Origin: UBA1206 sp045643125
GTDB taxonomy: Bacteria > Bacillota > Clostridia > Oscillospirales > CAG-382
Direction: 5' to 3'
Assembly (NCBI GenBank): GCA_045643125.1
Contig: JAZUKE010000009.1
Coordinates: 1-22,217, forward strand
Length of the DNA stretch: 22,217 nucleotides
The notes below the pieces were generated by a model. That model was not told where the DNA came from. It was given only the letters and a program-made list of their open reading frames with translations, and did no database searches. Positions 1-6,536 of this stretch are shown here, piece after piece. The position numbers were made by a program, and so were the translations under genes. The first letter of the stretch is position 1. Every line of letters begins with the position of its first letter.

Positions 1-584
1 AACTTCTCACATACTTTCCCGAACAGATACTCGGTCATCGCCTGCTTGTCGCGCGTATCCGTTACCGACGTGTATTCCTCGTACGTTATCGGCTTGCCGA
101 TGACGATGCGCGTTTTTCTGAAAATACCGGGCTGGCGGCGCTTTGTCACTATCGAAACGGGCAGCACCGTCGCTTTTGCCATACAGGCTATGAGCGAAAC
201 TCCCGAAAGAGCCTGATCCGGCTGCGGCTCGATACGTCTCATACGCGTCCCCTGCGGGAAAATGCCCACGCTCGTACCGCTTTCGATGGCGTTGATACAT
301 TCGCGTATCGCGGGGGTGTCAAGCCCTTTGCGGTTGATGGGAATGAACTTTGCTACTTTGAACACGAACTTCATAAACCAATTTTTCGTGAGTTCGCGCT
401 TTGCGAGCCATCTGTGATTCTGTTTCAGCGACGCGGTCACAAGTATCGGATCGACGAGCGACGAATGGTTCGCACATAGCAGATACGCGCCCTCCGGCTC
501 GTTTTCCGCTCCCTCGATCTTTACGCGGTAAAGAAATCTGAAAGGATATTTGAGTATACATTTAAGAACGGAGTATGTGCTCAT
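1..584 (-). CDS. plsC: 1-acyl-sn-glycerol-3-phosphate acyltransferase, C-terminus off the left edge
   Basis: This PlsC/LPLAT-family enzyme is expected to transfer an acyl chain to lysophosphatidate at the cytoplasmic membrane to form phosphatidic acid. I translated about 194 residues from the ATG at 584-582. The acyltransferase block I is visible as NHSSLVD (residues 39-45, His and Asp of the HX4D motif). Block III reads FPQGTR (109-114), with Gln where many relatives have Glu. An IPIN segment (81-84) lies between them. The gene overlaps the cmk stop codon by four bases (ATGA), so the two are probably translationally coupled; cmk next to plsC is a familiar Clostridia arrangement. The 3' end lies outside the window, so full length and C-terminus are unknown. 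The family call is firm, the exact acyl acceptor is inferred. Confidence 0.9.
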   Translation of the reverse strand, partial: MSTYSVLKCILKYPFRFLYRVKIEGAENEPEGAYLLCANHSSLVDPILVTASLKQNHRWLAKRELTKNWFMKFVFKVAKFIPINRKGLDTPAIRECINAIESGTSVGIFPQGTRMRRIEPQPDQALSGVSLIACMAKATVLPVSIVTKRRQPGIFRKTRIVIGKPITYEEYTSVTDTRDKQAMTEYLFGKVCEK

Positions 585-1270
585 TTCTTCAATTTTTCCC
601 TTATTATTTCCGCGGCTTTTTCCACAGTCTGTTCGCGGTCAAGCCCGCTGTTGTCGAACAATACCGCGTCGGAAGCGGGAATGGCGGGAGCAACGTCGCG
701 GTTTCTGTCGTTGTCGTCGCGCCACGACATATCTTTTTTCACTTCTTCAAGCGTTACCGCCTGACCTTTGGAAAGCAGTTCCTCGTAGCGTCTGAGCGCT
801 CTCGCTTCATCGGACGCAAAAAGGAAGATCTTTACGTCGGCATCCGGCAATATGACCGTGCCTATATCTCTGCCGTCCATAATGCAGTCGTTGTCTCTTG
901 CGATATCGCGCTGCAAAGACAGGACGTGCGCCCTTACCTCGGGAAGCTTGGAAACATCGGACGCATAGATGGATGAACGCGGTGTGCGGATCTCGTCGCC
1001 CATACGCTCGCCGTTCAGATACACAACGCTTCCGCCGTTTTCGAGCTTCATCGTGATGTCTATTTCGGGCAGGCAGGCGACGATGCCGTCTTTGTCGGTG
1101 CTTTCAAGGTCTTTGCGCTGAACGTAAAGCCCGACTGTACGGTAGATCGCTCCGGTGTCGATATACACAAGACCGAGTTTTGAAGCAAGCCCTTTGGCAA
1201 GAGTGGATTTTCCGCTCCCGCTGGGACCGTCGATCGCTATATTCAGATGTTTACAAATTTTTCTTTCCAC
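581..1270 (-). CDS. cmk: (d)CMP kinase (cytidylate kinase)
   Basis: This cytosolic nucleoside monophosphate kinase phosphorylates CMP/dCMP with ATP. The 229-residue product has a P-loop (IDGPSGSGKST, about residues 13-23), then DTGAIYR, the DGRDIGT motif and an SWRDDNDRNRD lid segment followed by a DAVLFDNSGL element, all typical of Cmk. Length matches the family. The frame stays open far upstream, but homology begins at the P-loop. I chose the GTG at 1270-1268 because it is preceded by GGAG at 9 nt spacing and lies just downstream of a good promoter (1309-1336). Any longer start would lie upstream of that promoter's transcription start. The 3' end overlaps plsC by 4 nt. Confidence 0.93.
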   Translation of the reverse strand: MERKICKHLNIAIDGPSGSGKSTLAKGLASKLGLVYIDTGAIYRTVGLYVQRKDLESTDKDGIVACLPEIDITMKLENGGSVVYLNGERMGDEIRTPRSSIYASDVSKLPEVRAHVLSLQRDIARDNDCIMDGRDIGTVILPDADVKIFLFASDEARALRRYEELLSKGQAVTLEEVKKDMSWRDDNDRNRDVAPAIPASDAVLFDNSGLDREQTVEKAAEIIREKLKK

Positions 1271-1308
1271 TTTTGCAGACTCCGACCGATAATAATATAA
1301 CAAAATAC

Positions 1309-1336
1309 ATTGTAACATATTTTTTTGCATTGTCAA
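1309..1336 (-). promoter_or_regulatory. sigma-A promoter of cmk-plsC
   Basis: On the minus strand there is TTGACA (1336-1331), a 16-bp spacer and TACAAT (1314-1309). Transcription should start near 1302, about 30 nt upstream of the GTG start of cmk. Confidence 0.75.
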
Positions 1337-1453
1337 GTATGTTTTGCCTTTTAATATATATAATTTGTAAACATTTATAGATATAAATATAGATAAAAAA
1401 ACATTCTGCGCCGTTTTGTGATAAAATAATGTCAAATTACAAATTACAAATTT

Positions 1454-1496
1454 CAAATTAAGGAAATTATTTTCGCACACGGTGCGAAAATAATAA
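1454..1496. repeat. 43-bp hairpin repeat, copy 1
   Basis: This stretch is identical over 43 bp to 1844-1886. It contains a perfect 13-bp inverted repeat (ATTATTTTCGCAC / GTGCGAAAATAAT, 1466-1478 and 1482-1494) with a 3-nt loop, preceded by an A/T-rich run of short CAAATTA-like units. It is not followed by a T-tract on either strand, so it does not look like an ordinary terminator. It lies immediately upstream of the antisense RNA promoter. Confidence 0.85.
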
Positions 1497-1503
1497 AAAA
1501 ATC

Positions 1504-1532
1504 TTGACAAAACCGTTTTTGCAACATATAAT
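1504..1532 (+). promoter_or_regulatory. sigma-A promoter of the antisense RNA
   Basis: Perfect consensus hexamers TTGACA (1504-1509) and TATAAT (1527-1532) with a 17-bp spacer. No ORF with a ribosome binding site follows. The transcript starting near 1539 runs antisense to the 3' end of the small toxin gene. Confidence 0.85.
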
Positions 1533-1538
1533 GAATAT

Positions 1539-1629
1539 AGAAAAAGGCAGCCGTTGATAGACGGTTAGTCCAAACTTAGTTTATAGAAATGAACCGAAAT
1601 TTGGAAGATTGGCGGTTCATTTCTTTTTT
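1539..1629 (+). ncRNA. predicted antisense RNA antitoxin (RatA-like position)
   Basis: This is a predicted untranslated RNA of about 90 nt. It starts 7 nt after a perfect TATAAT box and ends at an intrinsic terminator (12-bp stem 1585-1596/1613-1624, then T1624-T1629). It is complementary to the last codon, stop codon and 3' UTR of the 29-aa toxin mRNA transcribed from the opposite strand. This 3'-overlapping convergent layout is that of txpA/RatA and bsrG/SR4 in Bacillus. The RNA carries CGGTTAGTCC (1562-1571), a decamer also present in the toxin 5' UTR. Its existence is inferred from promoter, terminator and position only. Confidence 0.7.
1585..1629 (+). terminator. intrinsic terminator of the antisense RNA
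   Basis: Perfect 12-bp stem AGAAATGAACCG/CGGTTCATTTCT with a 16-nt loop, followed by six T residues. The same hairpin on the minus strand contains the toxin stop codon but lacks a T-tract in that direction, so the toxin mRNA probably reads further, toward the CTGCCTTTTT-like stretch near 1541-1553. Confidence 0.8.
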
Positions 1630-1706
1630 GTTGTTATATCTACAACAAGTGCAATAATTGCTACGATCAATGTCGCAAAAAGGAACAAAGCTTCGTATGT
1701 AACCAT
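1617..1706 (-). CDS. putative holin-like type I toxin, 29 aa
   Basis: This 29-residue peptide starts at an ATG at 1706-1704 and stops at a TGA at 1619-1617. It begins MVTYEALFLFATLIVAI, is a single hydrophobic helix (about residues 6-22) and ends DITTKKK. Length, the M-x-TYE start, the lone TM helix and the Lys tail match the putative holin-like toxin group related to Bacillus TxpA/BsrG, which act at the membrane and are silenced by antisense RNA. A strong ribosome binding site (AAAGGGGG then GGTGG) precedes the start. A consensus promoter lies 90 bp upstream, and a convergent promoter drives an RNA complementary to the 3' end. The toxin call rests on these features together; activity is inferred. 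Confidence 0.82.
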   Translation of the reverse strand: MVTYEALFLFATLIVAIIALVVDITTKKK

Positions 1707-1723
1707 TCCACCGCCCCCTTTCC

Positions 1724-1743
1724 GAGGGCGAAAAGATGCCCTC
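1724..1743 (-). promoter_or_regulatory. 5' UTR hairpin of the toxin mRNA
   Basis: GAGGGC (1743-1738) pairs with GCCCTC (1729-1724) around an 8-nt loop, just upstream of the toxin ribosome binding site. Further 5' in the same leader, CGGTTAGTCC (1765-1756) is complementary to the 3' part of the same mRNA (minus strand of 1562-1571). Both are candidates for translational control of the toxin. Confidence 0.5.
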
Positions 1744-1795
1744 TCAGGATAAAGAGGACTAACCGCCTACCGTGTATTACGACTGCCTTGATTAA

Positions 1796-1824
1796 ATTCT
1801 ATCATATCCAAAATTTTATGTCAA
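1796..1824 (-). promoter_or_regulatory. sigma-A promoter of the toxin gene
   Basis: Minus strand TTGACA (1824-1819), 17-bp spacer, TAGAAT (1801-1796). The predicted start near 1789 gives a leader of about 83 nt before the toxin ATG, unusually long for a 29-aa gene. Confidence 0.8.
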
Positions 1825-1843
1825 GACAAAAAATGACAAATTA

Positions 1844-1886
1844 CAAATTAAGGAAATTATTTTCGCACACGGTGCGAAAATAATAA
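1844..1886. repeat. 43-bp hairpin repeat, copy 2
   Basis: Perfect copy of 1454-1496 in the same orientation, offset by 390 bp, with the same 13-bp stem and 3-nt loop (hairpin 1856-1884). The two copies bracket the whole toxin-antitoxin cassette. Confidence 0.85.
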
Positions 1887-1994
1887 CCTCAACTCCACTC
1901 TCCACTCTCAACACTTCGCTCTCACTTCGCTCTTTCTGAAAACTGAAAACTGAAAACTTTATTTCTTCCTTATTACTTTATTACTTCTTACTTC
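1887..1994. repeat. low-complexity intergenic tract with short tandem repeats
   Basis: No gene is visible here. The tract contains CCACTCT-like units (about 1893-1908), CTCACTTCGCTCT repeats and three perfect tandem copies of CTGAAAA (1936-1956), followed by TTATTACTT-like units. It separates copy 2 of the hairpin repeat from the terminator of the operon to its right. Confidence 0.6.
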
Positions 1995-2026
1995 AAAAAA
2001 GCGTGCTGCGTTTTTTTCGCAGCACG
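1995..2026 (-). terminator. intrinsic terminator of the GHL10 operon
   Basis: On the minus strand a perfect 9-bp stem CGTGCTGCG/CGCAGCACG (2026-2018 and 2010-2002) with a 7-nt A-loop is followed by CTTTTTT. It lies 15 nt after the stop codon of the GHL10 gene. Confidence 0.9.
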
Positions 2027-2041
2027 TTTTTCAGTCGTATT

Positions 2042-4525
2042 TTATCCTTTGCGTTTCTTTATCACTATTACCGCGGCGACGGCGATAACTGCTATTGCGG
2101 CGGCGACGGCGATTATTATTCCCGTACGGCTTCCGCTTTCTTTTGCTTCGGAAACGTCGGAGGAAATGCTGCTTTCTTCGGGAATGACGGATTCTTCACC
2201 TGACGATTCTTCTTCCGTCGATGATCCTTCGTCGGAAGACGAAAGCTCTTCGCTCGTTTCTTCAACGTATTCGGTGTGCTTTATAAAGGGAAGACGGGTA
2301 AGTATCCTTACGACGTAATCGAGGTCGGAAGAGATGACGGAGGAAGCTTTTTCGTCCGTGCAGACGACTTTTATCGCCTTTATCTTTTCTGCCGCTTCTT
2401 CGGGAGAAAGCTTTTCGATATCGCCGATTATTTTGTCGATTTCCGATACGATCGCCGCTCTCTGATCGTTCGTCATACCTCCGCAGGGGACTATCACCTC
2501 GTCCATACGCTGTTTTGCGTATTCCAGCATCGTGACGGCGTTCTGAAGTGTGTCGTAAGACGGAGTGACCGCCGCGTTGCGGAACGGGCCTTTGCCGAAG
2601 AAGCTGCCGAGATTCTTGGAGATGACCGCGTTCGATTCAAAGAACGTCACACCGTCGCAGCCGTAGGCAACGGAAGCTTTTTCGTGGACAAGCAGATGTT
2701 CGGGGGTAAGCGCAGCCTCGAACGCGCCGAGCCCTGCCGAGACGAACGCGCCCTTTGCGTAACCGAGTACGTCGGGCAGGCAGGCGATCGCGCTGTCGTA
2801 ATACGACATAGGCTTGAGCAGGTCTATCCAGCCGTTGTCGAGCCATACGGTGTAGTCCTGGTAAACCGTTTCTTTCGCTTCCTTGGGGTTCGTAACGACG
2901 TCCGCGCAGAGCAGAGTCGTGGGAGATACTTCGTCAAAGAGCTTTCTGACCTCTCCGACGAACGAGTTTACCATATCGCATCTGTACTGCACCCAGCTTT
3001 CCCAATAATCGGCGCTCGTGTCGTTTTTGGGAGTCACGGTCTGTCCCGTGGCTTCCTGCCAGCCCTTTATCGTTATGTCATCGTAGCCGTAATCTTCGCT
3101 GTCGCGGGCGCGGTAGCGAATGTAGTCAAGCTCGAAGCCGTCAATTTCGTAGGTCGTGAGCAGGTATCTGTAAAGGTCGAGCAGAAATGCTCTGACTTCG
3201 GGATGCGCGGGGTTGAGGAAACAAAACGTGTCGTCGCTGTTTACGATATGGTCGTAGCCGAGGTTGGAAATGTTCCTCCATTCGGGCTTTTTGTACCACG
3301 GGGAACGTGCAAGGTCTGTTCCGTTCGTGTGTCCCCAATAGAATATCGGCATCCAGAGATGAAGCTCCATTCCTCTCGAATGACATTCCTTTATGTAAGC
3401 GTCCAGCACGTCAAAACCGCGGAAAAGCGGGTTCTGTTCGCAAAGTGAGCCTTCGGGAGCGGGGCAGATGAGCATACCGTTGTAGTTGGTCTCGATGCAG
3501 ATCGTGTTGATGCCCGCATCGTAAAGCTGCTGCACCTTGCTTGCAACCTGTTTGTGAGTCGTTTCGACGGGACGGATCCAGCATCCGCGTGTTTCGACGG
3601 GACGGCTTTCGGAGCAGAAAAGCGAGGCTTCGGCTATCGTTCCGTTAAAAGCATTGAAAGACGAGTATTTCTCGGCCATTTCCGTCGCGGAAGCGAAGGC
3701 GGAAGCGTATTCTTCACATTTTTTGACGGCGTTTTCGGCGGCATCATAGTCGCCGAATATATAGGACGCCTTTGCTTTTTCTATCGTCTCTTTCGCGGAC
3801 GCGATCTCGGAACTCATAAAGAGCATATACGAATTGTCGTCCATACTGAACGTGATGGTCTTGGCGGTCGTGTCGTAGGTGACAGCCATACCCATTTTCA
3901 CGTTGTCTTGGAGCCATTCCAGTGACGTTCCGTGTCCCGACACGACATAACCGTTTTCTGGAACGAGCGTATTGTTGCCGCCCATAGCGGTCACCCGTCC
4001 GTCAACGACGGTGACTTCGTATCCCCAATCGTTGGTGGCGGTCTTTCTGCCGGAATTTGTATATATTACAATATGATTCTCGCCTCTCGTACCGTTTATC
4101 GAATTGTAGGAGTGCGTCATCGTGTATGAGAGATCCTGCGTTATGACGGGATCGGACGAGAGGATGAGCGTGTTTGAATAAGGTCTGTACGATGCGTACA
4201 TATCCTTTTTGGCGTTGTCGCGCACCCAGTCGCTGTTAGTGCCGTGACCGGAAATGACGAACCCGTCTTCGGGTATCGTTTCGTTGCCGGACGTGGTGAC
4301 TCTTATGATCTTACCCGTTTTGTCAACGACGGCTTCCGTTCCCCATTGGTTGGTATTGGTCGTGGTGCCGAAATCGGGCGTATAGATTATCAGCGCATTT
4401 TCGCTTCTCGAGGTGTTGACTCCCGTCGGGGTGACGGTGATGATATCGTCCTCGGCGGATGAAGCGAACGAAAACGACGTTATCAGGATCAGAACGCACA
4501 GCGTAAGACAAACAAGTTTTTTCAT
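2042..4525 (-). CDS. membrane-anchored GHL10 (DUF187) family glycosidase-like protein
   Basis: This 827-aa exported protein is probably a surface glycoside hydrolase of unknown substrate. A signal peptide (1-23) precedes two tandem copies of an ~80-residue module (43-124 and 149-228) sharing IYT, N-x-WG-x-E, P-E-x-G and a V-x-SGHGT-x-x-x-W pattern. A helical linker follows. The GHL10/DUF187 barrel (about 312-635) starts at RGCWIRP and includes LHLWMP (388-393), a FLNPAHPEVR segment and DGFELDYIRY (462-471), where the Glu/Asp pair is the likely active-site strand. A helical region, a Ser/Glu-rich stalk (757-797), one TM helix (802-822) and a KKRKG tail complete it. AAAGAGG lies 7 nt before the ATG, and only 13 nt separate it from the upstream DUF4855 gene, so they are one operon. 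The family call is good; substrate and activity are unproven. Confidence 0.85.
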   Translation of the reverse strand: MKKLVCLTLCVLILITSFSFASSAEDDIITVTPTGVNTSRSENALIIYTPDFGTTTNTNQWGTEAVVDKTGKIIRVTTSGNETIPEDGFVISGHGTNSDWVRDNAKKDMYASYRPYSNTLILSSDPVITQDLSYTMTHSYNSINGTRGENHIVIYTNSGRKTATNDWGYEVTVVDGRVTAMGGNNTLVPENGYVVSGHGTSLEWLQDNVKMGMAVTYDTTAKTITFSMDDNSYMLFMSSEIASAKETIEKAKASYIFGDYDAAENAVKKCEEYASAFASATEMAEKYSSFNAFNGTIAEASLFCSESRPVETRGCWIRPVETTHKQVASKVQQLYDAGINTICIETNYNGMLICPAPEGSLCEQNPLFRGFDVLDAYIKECHSRGMELHLWMPIFYWGHTNGTDLARSPWYKKPEWRNISNLGYDHIVNSDDTFCFLNPAHPEVRAFLLDLYRYLLTTYEIDGFELDYIRYRARDSEDYGYDDITIKGWQEATGQTVTPKNDTSADYWESWVQYRCDMVNSFVGEVRKLFDEVSPTTLLCADVVTNPKEAKETVYQDYTVWLDNGWIDLLKPMSYYDSAIACLPDVLGYAKGAFVSAGLGAFEAALTPEHLLVHEKASVAYGCDGVTFFESNAVISKNLGSFFGKGPFRNAAVTPSYDTLQNAVTMLEYAKQRMDEVIVPCGGMTNDQRAAIVSEIDKIIGDIEKLSPEEAAEKIKAIKVVCTDEKASSVISSDLDYVVRILTRLPFIKHTEYVEETSEELSSSDEGSSTEEESSGEESVIPEESSISSDVSEAKESGSRTGIIIAVAAAIAVIAVAAVIVIKKRKG

Positions 4526-4538
4526 TTTGTACCTCTTT

Positions 4539-6536
4539 TCATTTTGCGGCGGCGCCGATGCCGGAAAGCATACCCGTCACGAGCGACGCGCCGTTTCCGA
4601 CGATCGCCTTGAACGACGTTTCGCTCTTTCTGCCGAAAGCGTCGGTCAGTTCCACGGTGACGTTATCACAGCCGGTAAAGCCTTTTTCGGGGGTATAGGT
4701 GAGCTTGGATGTTGAAGGGCGGACTGTCGTTTTGCCGTGAGGCGACACCGATGACGCTGAAATATCCGCTTTGTAAATATCGCTTTCCGTGAACGACAAA
4801 GCAAAAGTGTTCTGCGACGAATCGGGACGGACGGCGATATTGCCCACGGAAAGCTCGATCTTTTCGGGGGAATAGGTCTTTTTGATGAATTTATAGGTCA
4901 ATTTGTAAAGATAGTTCAGATACGGATCGGACGAGGTATAAAGCACATATATCGTACCGGGACCTGCGCCCTGGTAAAACGTCTGGAGCGCGTTCATATA
5001 GCCGTCTTTCCAGCCGTAAAAAAGGTATTTTTCGTAGTTTTCGCCTTTTTCTTTTGCTTCGGCGGTCTTGAAATAGCTCGGCTCCGCGGTCTCGATCTCG
5101 ACGCCGACACGGTGTTCTTTTATCTGCGAGGCGAATTCTTCGAGCATTTCCGCCTTGAAATAATCCTTGTGAGCAAAGTTCGGCTGCATCACGGCTCCGT
5201 CAAAGCCGTAGCTTTCCCATCTGTCCCAGCCCTGCGACAGATAGAACGGATCGTAAAGCAGGCATCCGCCCGGCAGTATCTCGTCTATGGCTTTTTTCGC
5301 TTCGCCTATCAGCTTGTCTTCGTGATCCGAAAGCTGATACGGCATCTCCTCACGCATCCAATAGAAGCCGATAAGCTCGATGTTTTTGAAATCGCATTCC
5401 CTGAACTTCGTGCATACCATATCCACATACCAGCGCACTATCGCCGCGCGTTCTTCAAGGGTACGCGAATACTCGTTTTTGCCGTCGCCGTTTATGTCGC
5501 CGAACGGCTTTGAACTCATCGGGGAAAACGGAATGGTGAGCATTACCTTTACTTTTTCGTTTATCCCGAGGGCTTCGTTGCGTGTCGCGGCCGCTTCATC
5601 GAGAGCGTGAAGATTTGCGCCCTCCTTGAAGGTATGGGAAGCGTAAAGCTCCCAGTCGGACATCGTTCCGCCCTGCTGATTGTCGGACGGAGCCATTCTG
5701 CCGCCCGACGGGTATTCGACGGCACACGGTACGAACGCCACGGTATCGAACATCGTATCGACTACCTTGCCTTTTTCCATATAAGAAATATACGGCAGCA
5801 GCTCTTCGGCGGTGTTGTCCGCTTTCGACTGCGTGGTGTAGTAGCCGTCGTATATCTTGATAATGCTTGAAGCACCGTTCATACGGTCTTCTCCCTGCGG
5901 ATACACTCCGGGGGCAACCGGTTCGGTGTATGCGGGGACGCTCTGACAGCCCGAAACGTCGTTTTTTCCGTAGACCTCTATTTCGTCGCAGTAGACGAAA
6001 ACGCCGACCTCGAATTCTACCTTGACGTATCTTGCCTTGTACGGCTTTTCCGCTTCAAGCGACAGTTTGACTTTCTTTGCGCTCGGCGTATACGTTTCGT
6101 AGCCGTCCTTCGTTTCACAGCAGACGTAGTGTTCGCCGTCGTCGGAAAGCCACAGCTTCATATAAGTCGGCGTATAGACGCCCGATCCTGCGCCGTAACT
6201 GTAAAAGCTGCCGCAAAATCCGTCTATCCGCATTTCGCATCCGAGGTCAAAGCACACTCTTCTTCCCACCGAACGGAAAGCATGGTAATAGCCCTTGTCC
6301 GAAAGGGAGGAGGACGCATATTTGCCGTCGGTGAGCATCATACCGCTGTCGATGTCGAATTCTTCGCCGTGTTCGACGTAATTGCGGTACGAGCCTTCGG
6401 TAGATGCGGTGAATTCTATCGTGTAGTCAAGCCCTTTTACGATATTTTCGCTCTGCGCCGACACTGCGGAGGGCATTATCAGAGTGGATATCATACAGAG
6501 CGCAAGCAGCAGAATGAATATTCGCTTCGTTTTCAT
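4539..6536 (-). CDS. secreted discoidin-like + DUF4855 protein
   Basis: This 665-aa exported protein has a signal peptide (1-28). An F5/8C (discoidin)-like carbohydrate-binding domain follows (about 33-191; F-D-L-G, ARYVKVEFEV, CDEIEVYG). The DUF4855 domain spans about 222-556 and has YPSGGRMAP, a Ca-loop-like FGDINGDGKNE (345-355), GFYWMREEM, W-x-S-x-GFD-x-A-x-x-QPNF and VEIE. A C-terminal Ig-like domain resembling the bacterial Big_9 type (about 567-646) ends the fold. Comparison with the 1053-aa paralogue at 15797-18958 leaves Glu396 and the Glu480/Glu482 pair as conserved acidic candidates for catalysis. The ATG overlaps the stop of the acyl-CoA ligase gene by 4 nt (ATGA). DUF4855 had no defined activity that I can name with certainty; a glycosidase-like role is inferred. 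Confidence 0.85.
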   Translation of the reverse strand: MKTKRIFILLLALCMISTLIMPSAVSAQSENIVKGLDYTIEFTASTEGSYRNYVEHGEEFDIDSGMMLTDGKYASSSLSDKGYYHAFRSVGRRVCFDLGCEMRIDGFCGSFYSYGAGSGVYTPTYMKLWLSDDGEHYVCCETKDGYETYTPSAKKVKLSLEAEKPYKARYVKVEFEVGVFVYCDEIEVYGKNDVSGCQSVPAYTEPVAPGVYPQGEDRMNGASSIIKIYDGYYTTQSKADNTAEELLPYISYMEKGKVVDTMFDTVAFVPCAVEYPSGGRMAPSDNQQGGTMSDWELYASHTFKEGANLHALDEAAATRNEALGINEKVKVMLTIPFSPMSSKPFGDINGDGKNEYSRTLEERAAIVRWYVDMVCTKFRECDFKNIELIGFYWMREEMPYQLSDHEDKLIGEAKKAIDEILPGGCLLYDPFYLSQGWDRWESYGFDGAVMQPNFAHKDYFKAEMLEEFASQIKEHRVGVEIETAEPSYFKTAEAKEKGENYEKYLFYGWKDGYMNALQTFYQGAGPGTIYVLYTSSDPYLNYLYKLTYKFIKKTYSPEKIELSVGNIAVRPDSSQNTFALSFTESDIYKADISASSVSPHGKTTVRPSTSKLTYTPEKGFTGCDNVTVELTDAFGRKSETSFKAIVGNGASLVTGMLSGIGAAAK

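Noticed and set aside
1271..1510. N-terminal extension of cmk up to 1510
   Set aside because: The extra 80 residues are A/T-rich, have no homology to Cmk, and lie across and upstream of the cmk promoter and through the hairpin repeat. The GTG at 1270 has a ribosome binding site.
1936..1956. CRISPR-like repeats
   Set aside because: Three contiguous 7-nt units without spacers are a simple tandem repeat, and no cas genes are present.
2276..3448. 390-aa frame on the plus strand
   Set aside because: Shadow of the GHL10 gene, with no start signal and low-complexity Val/Arg-rich composition.
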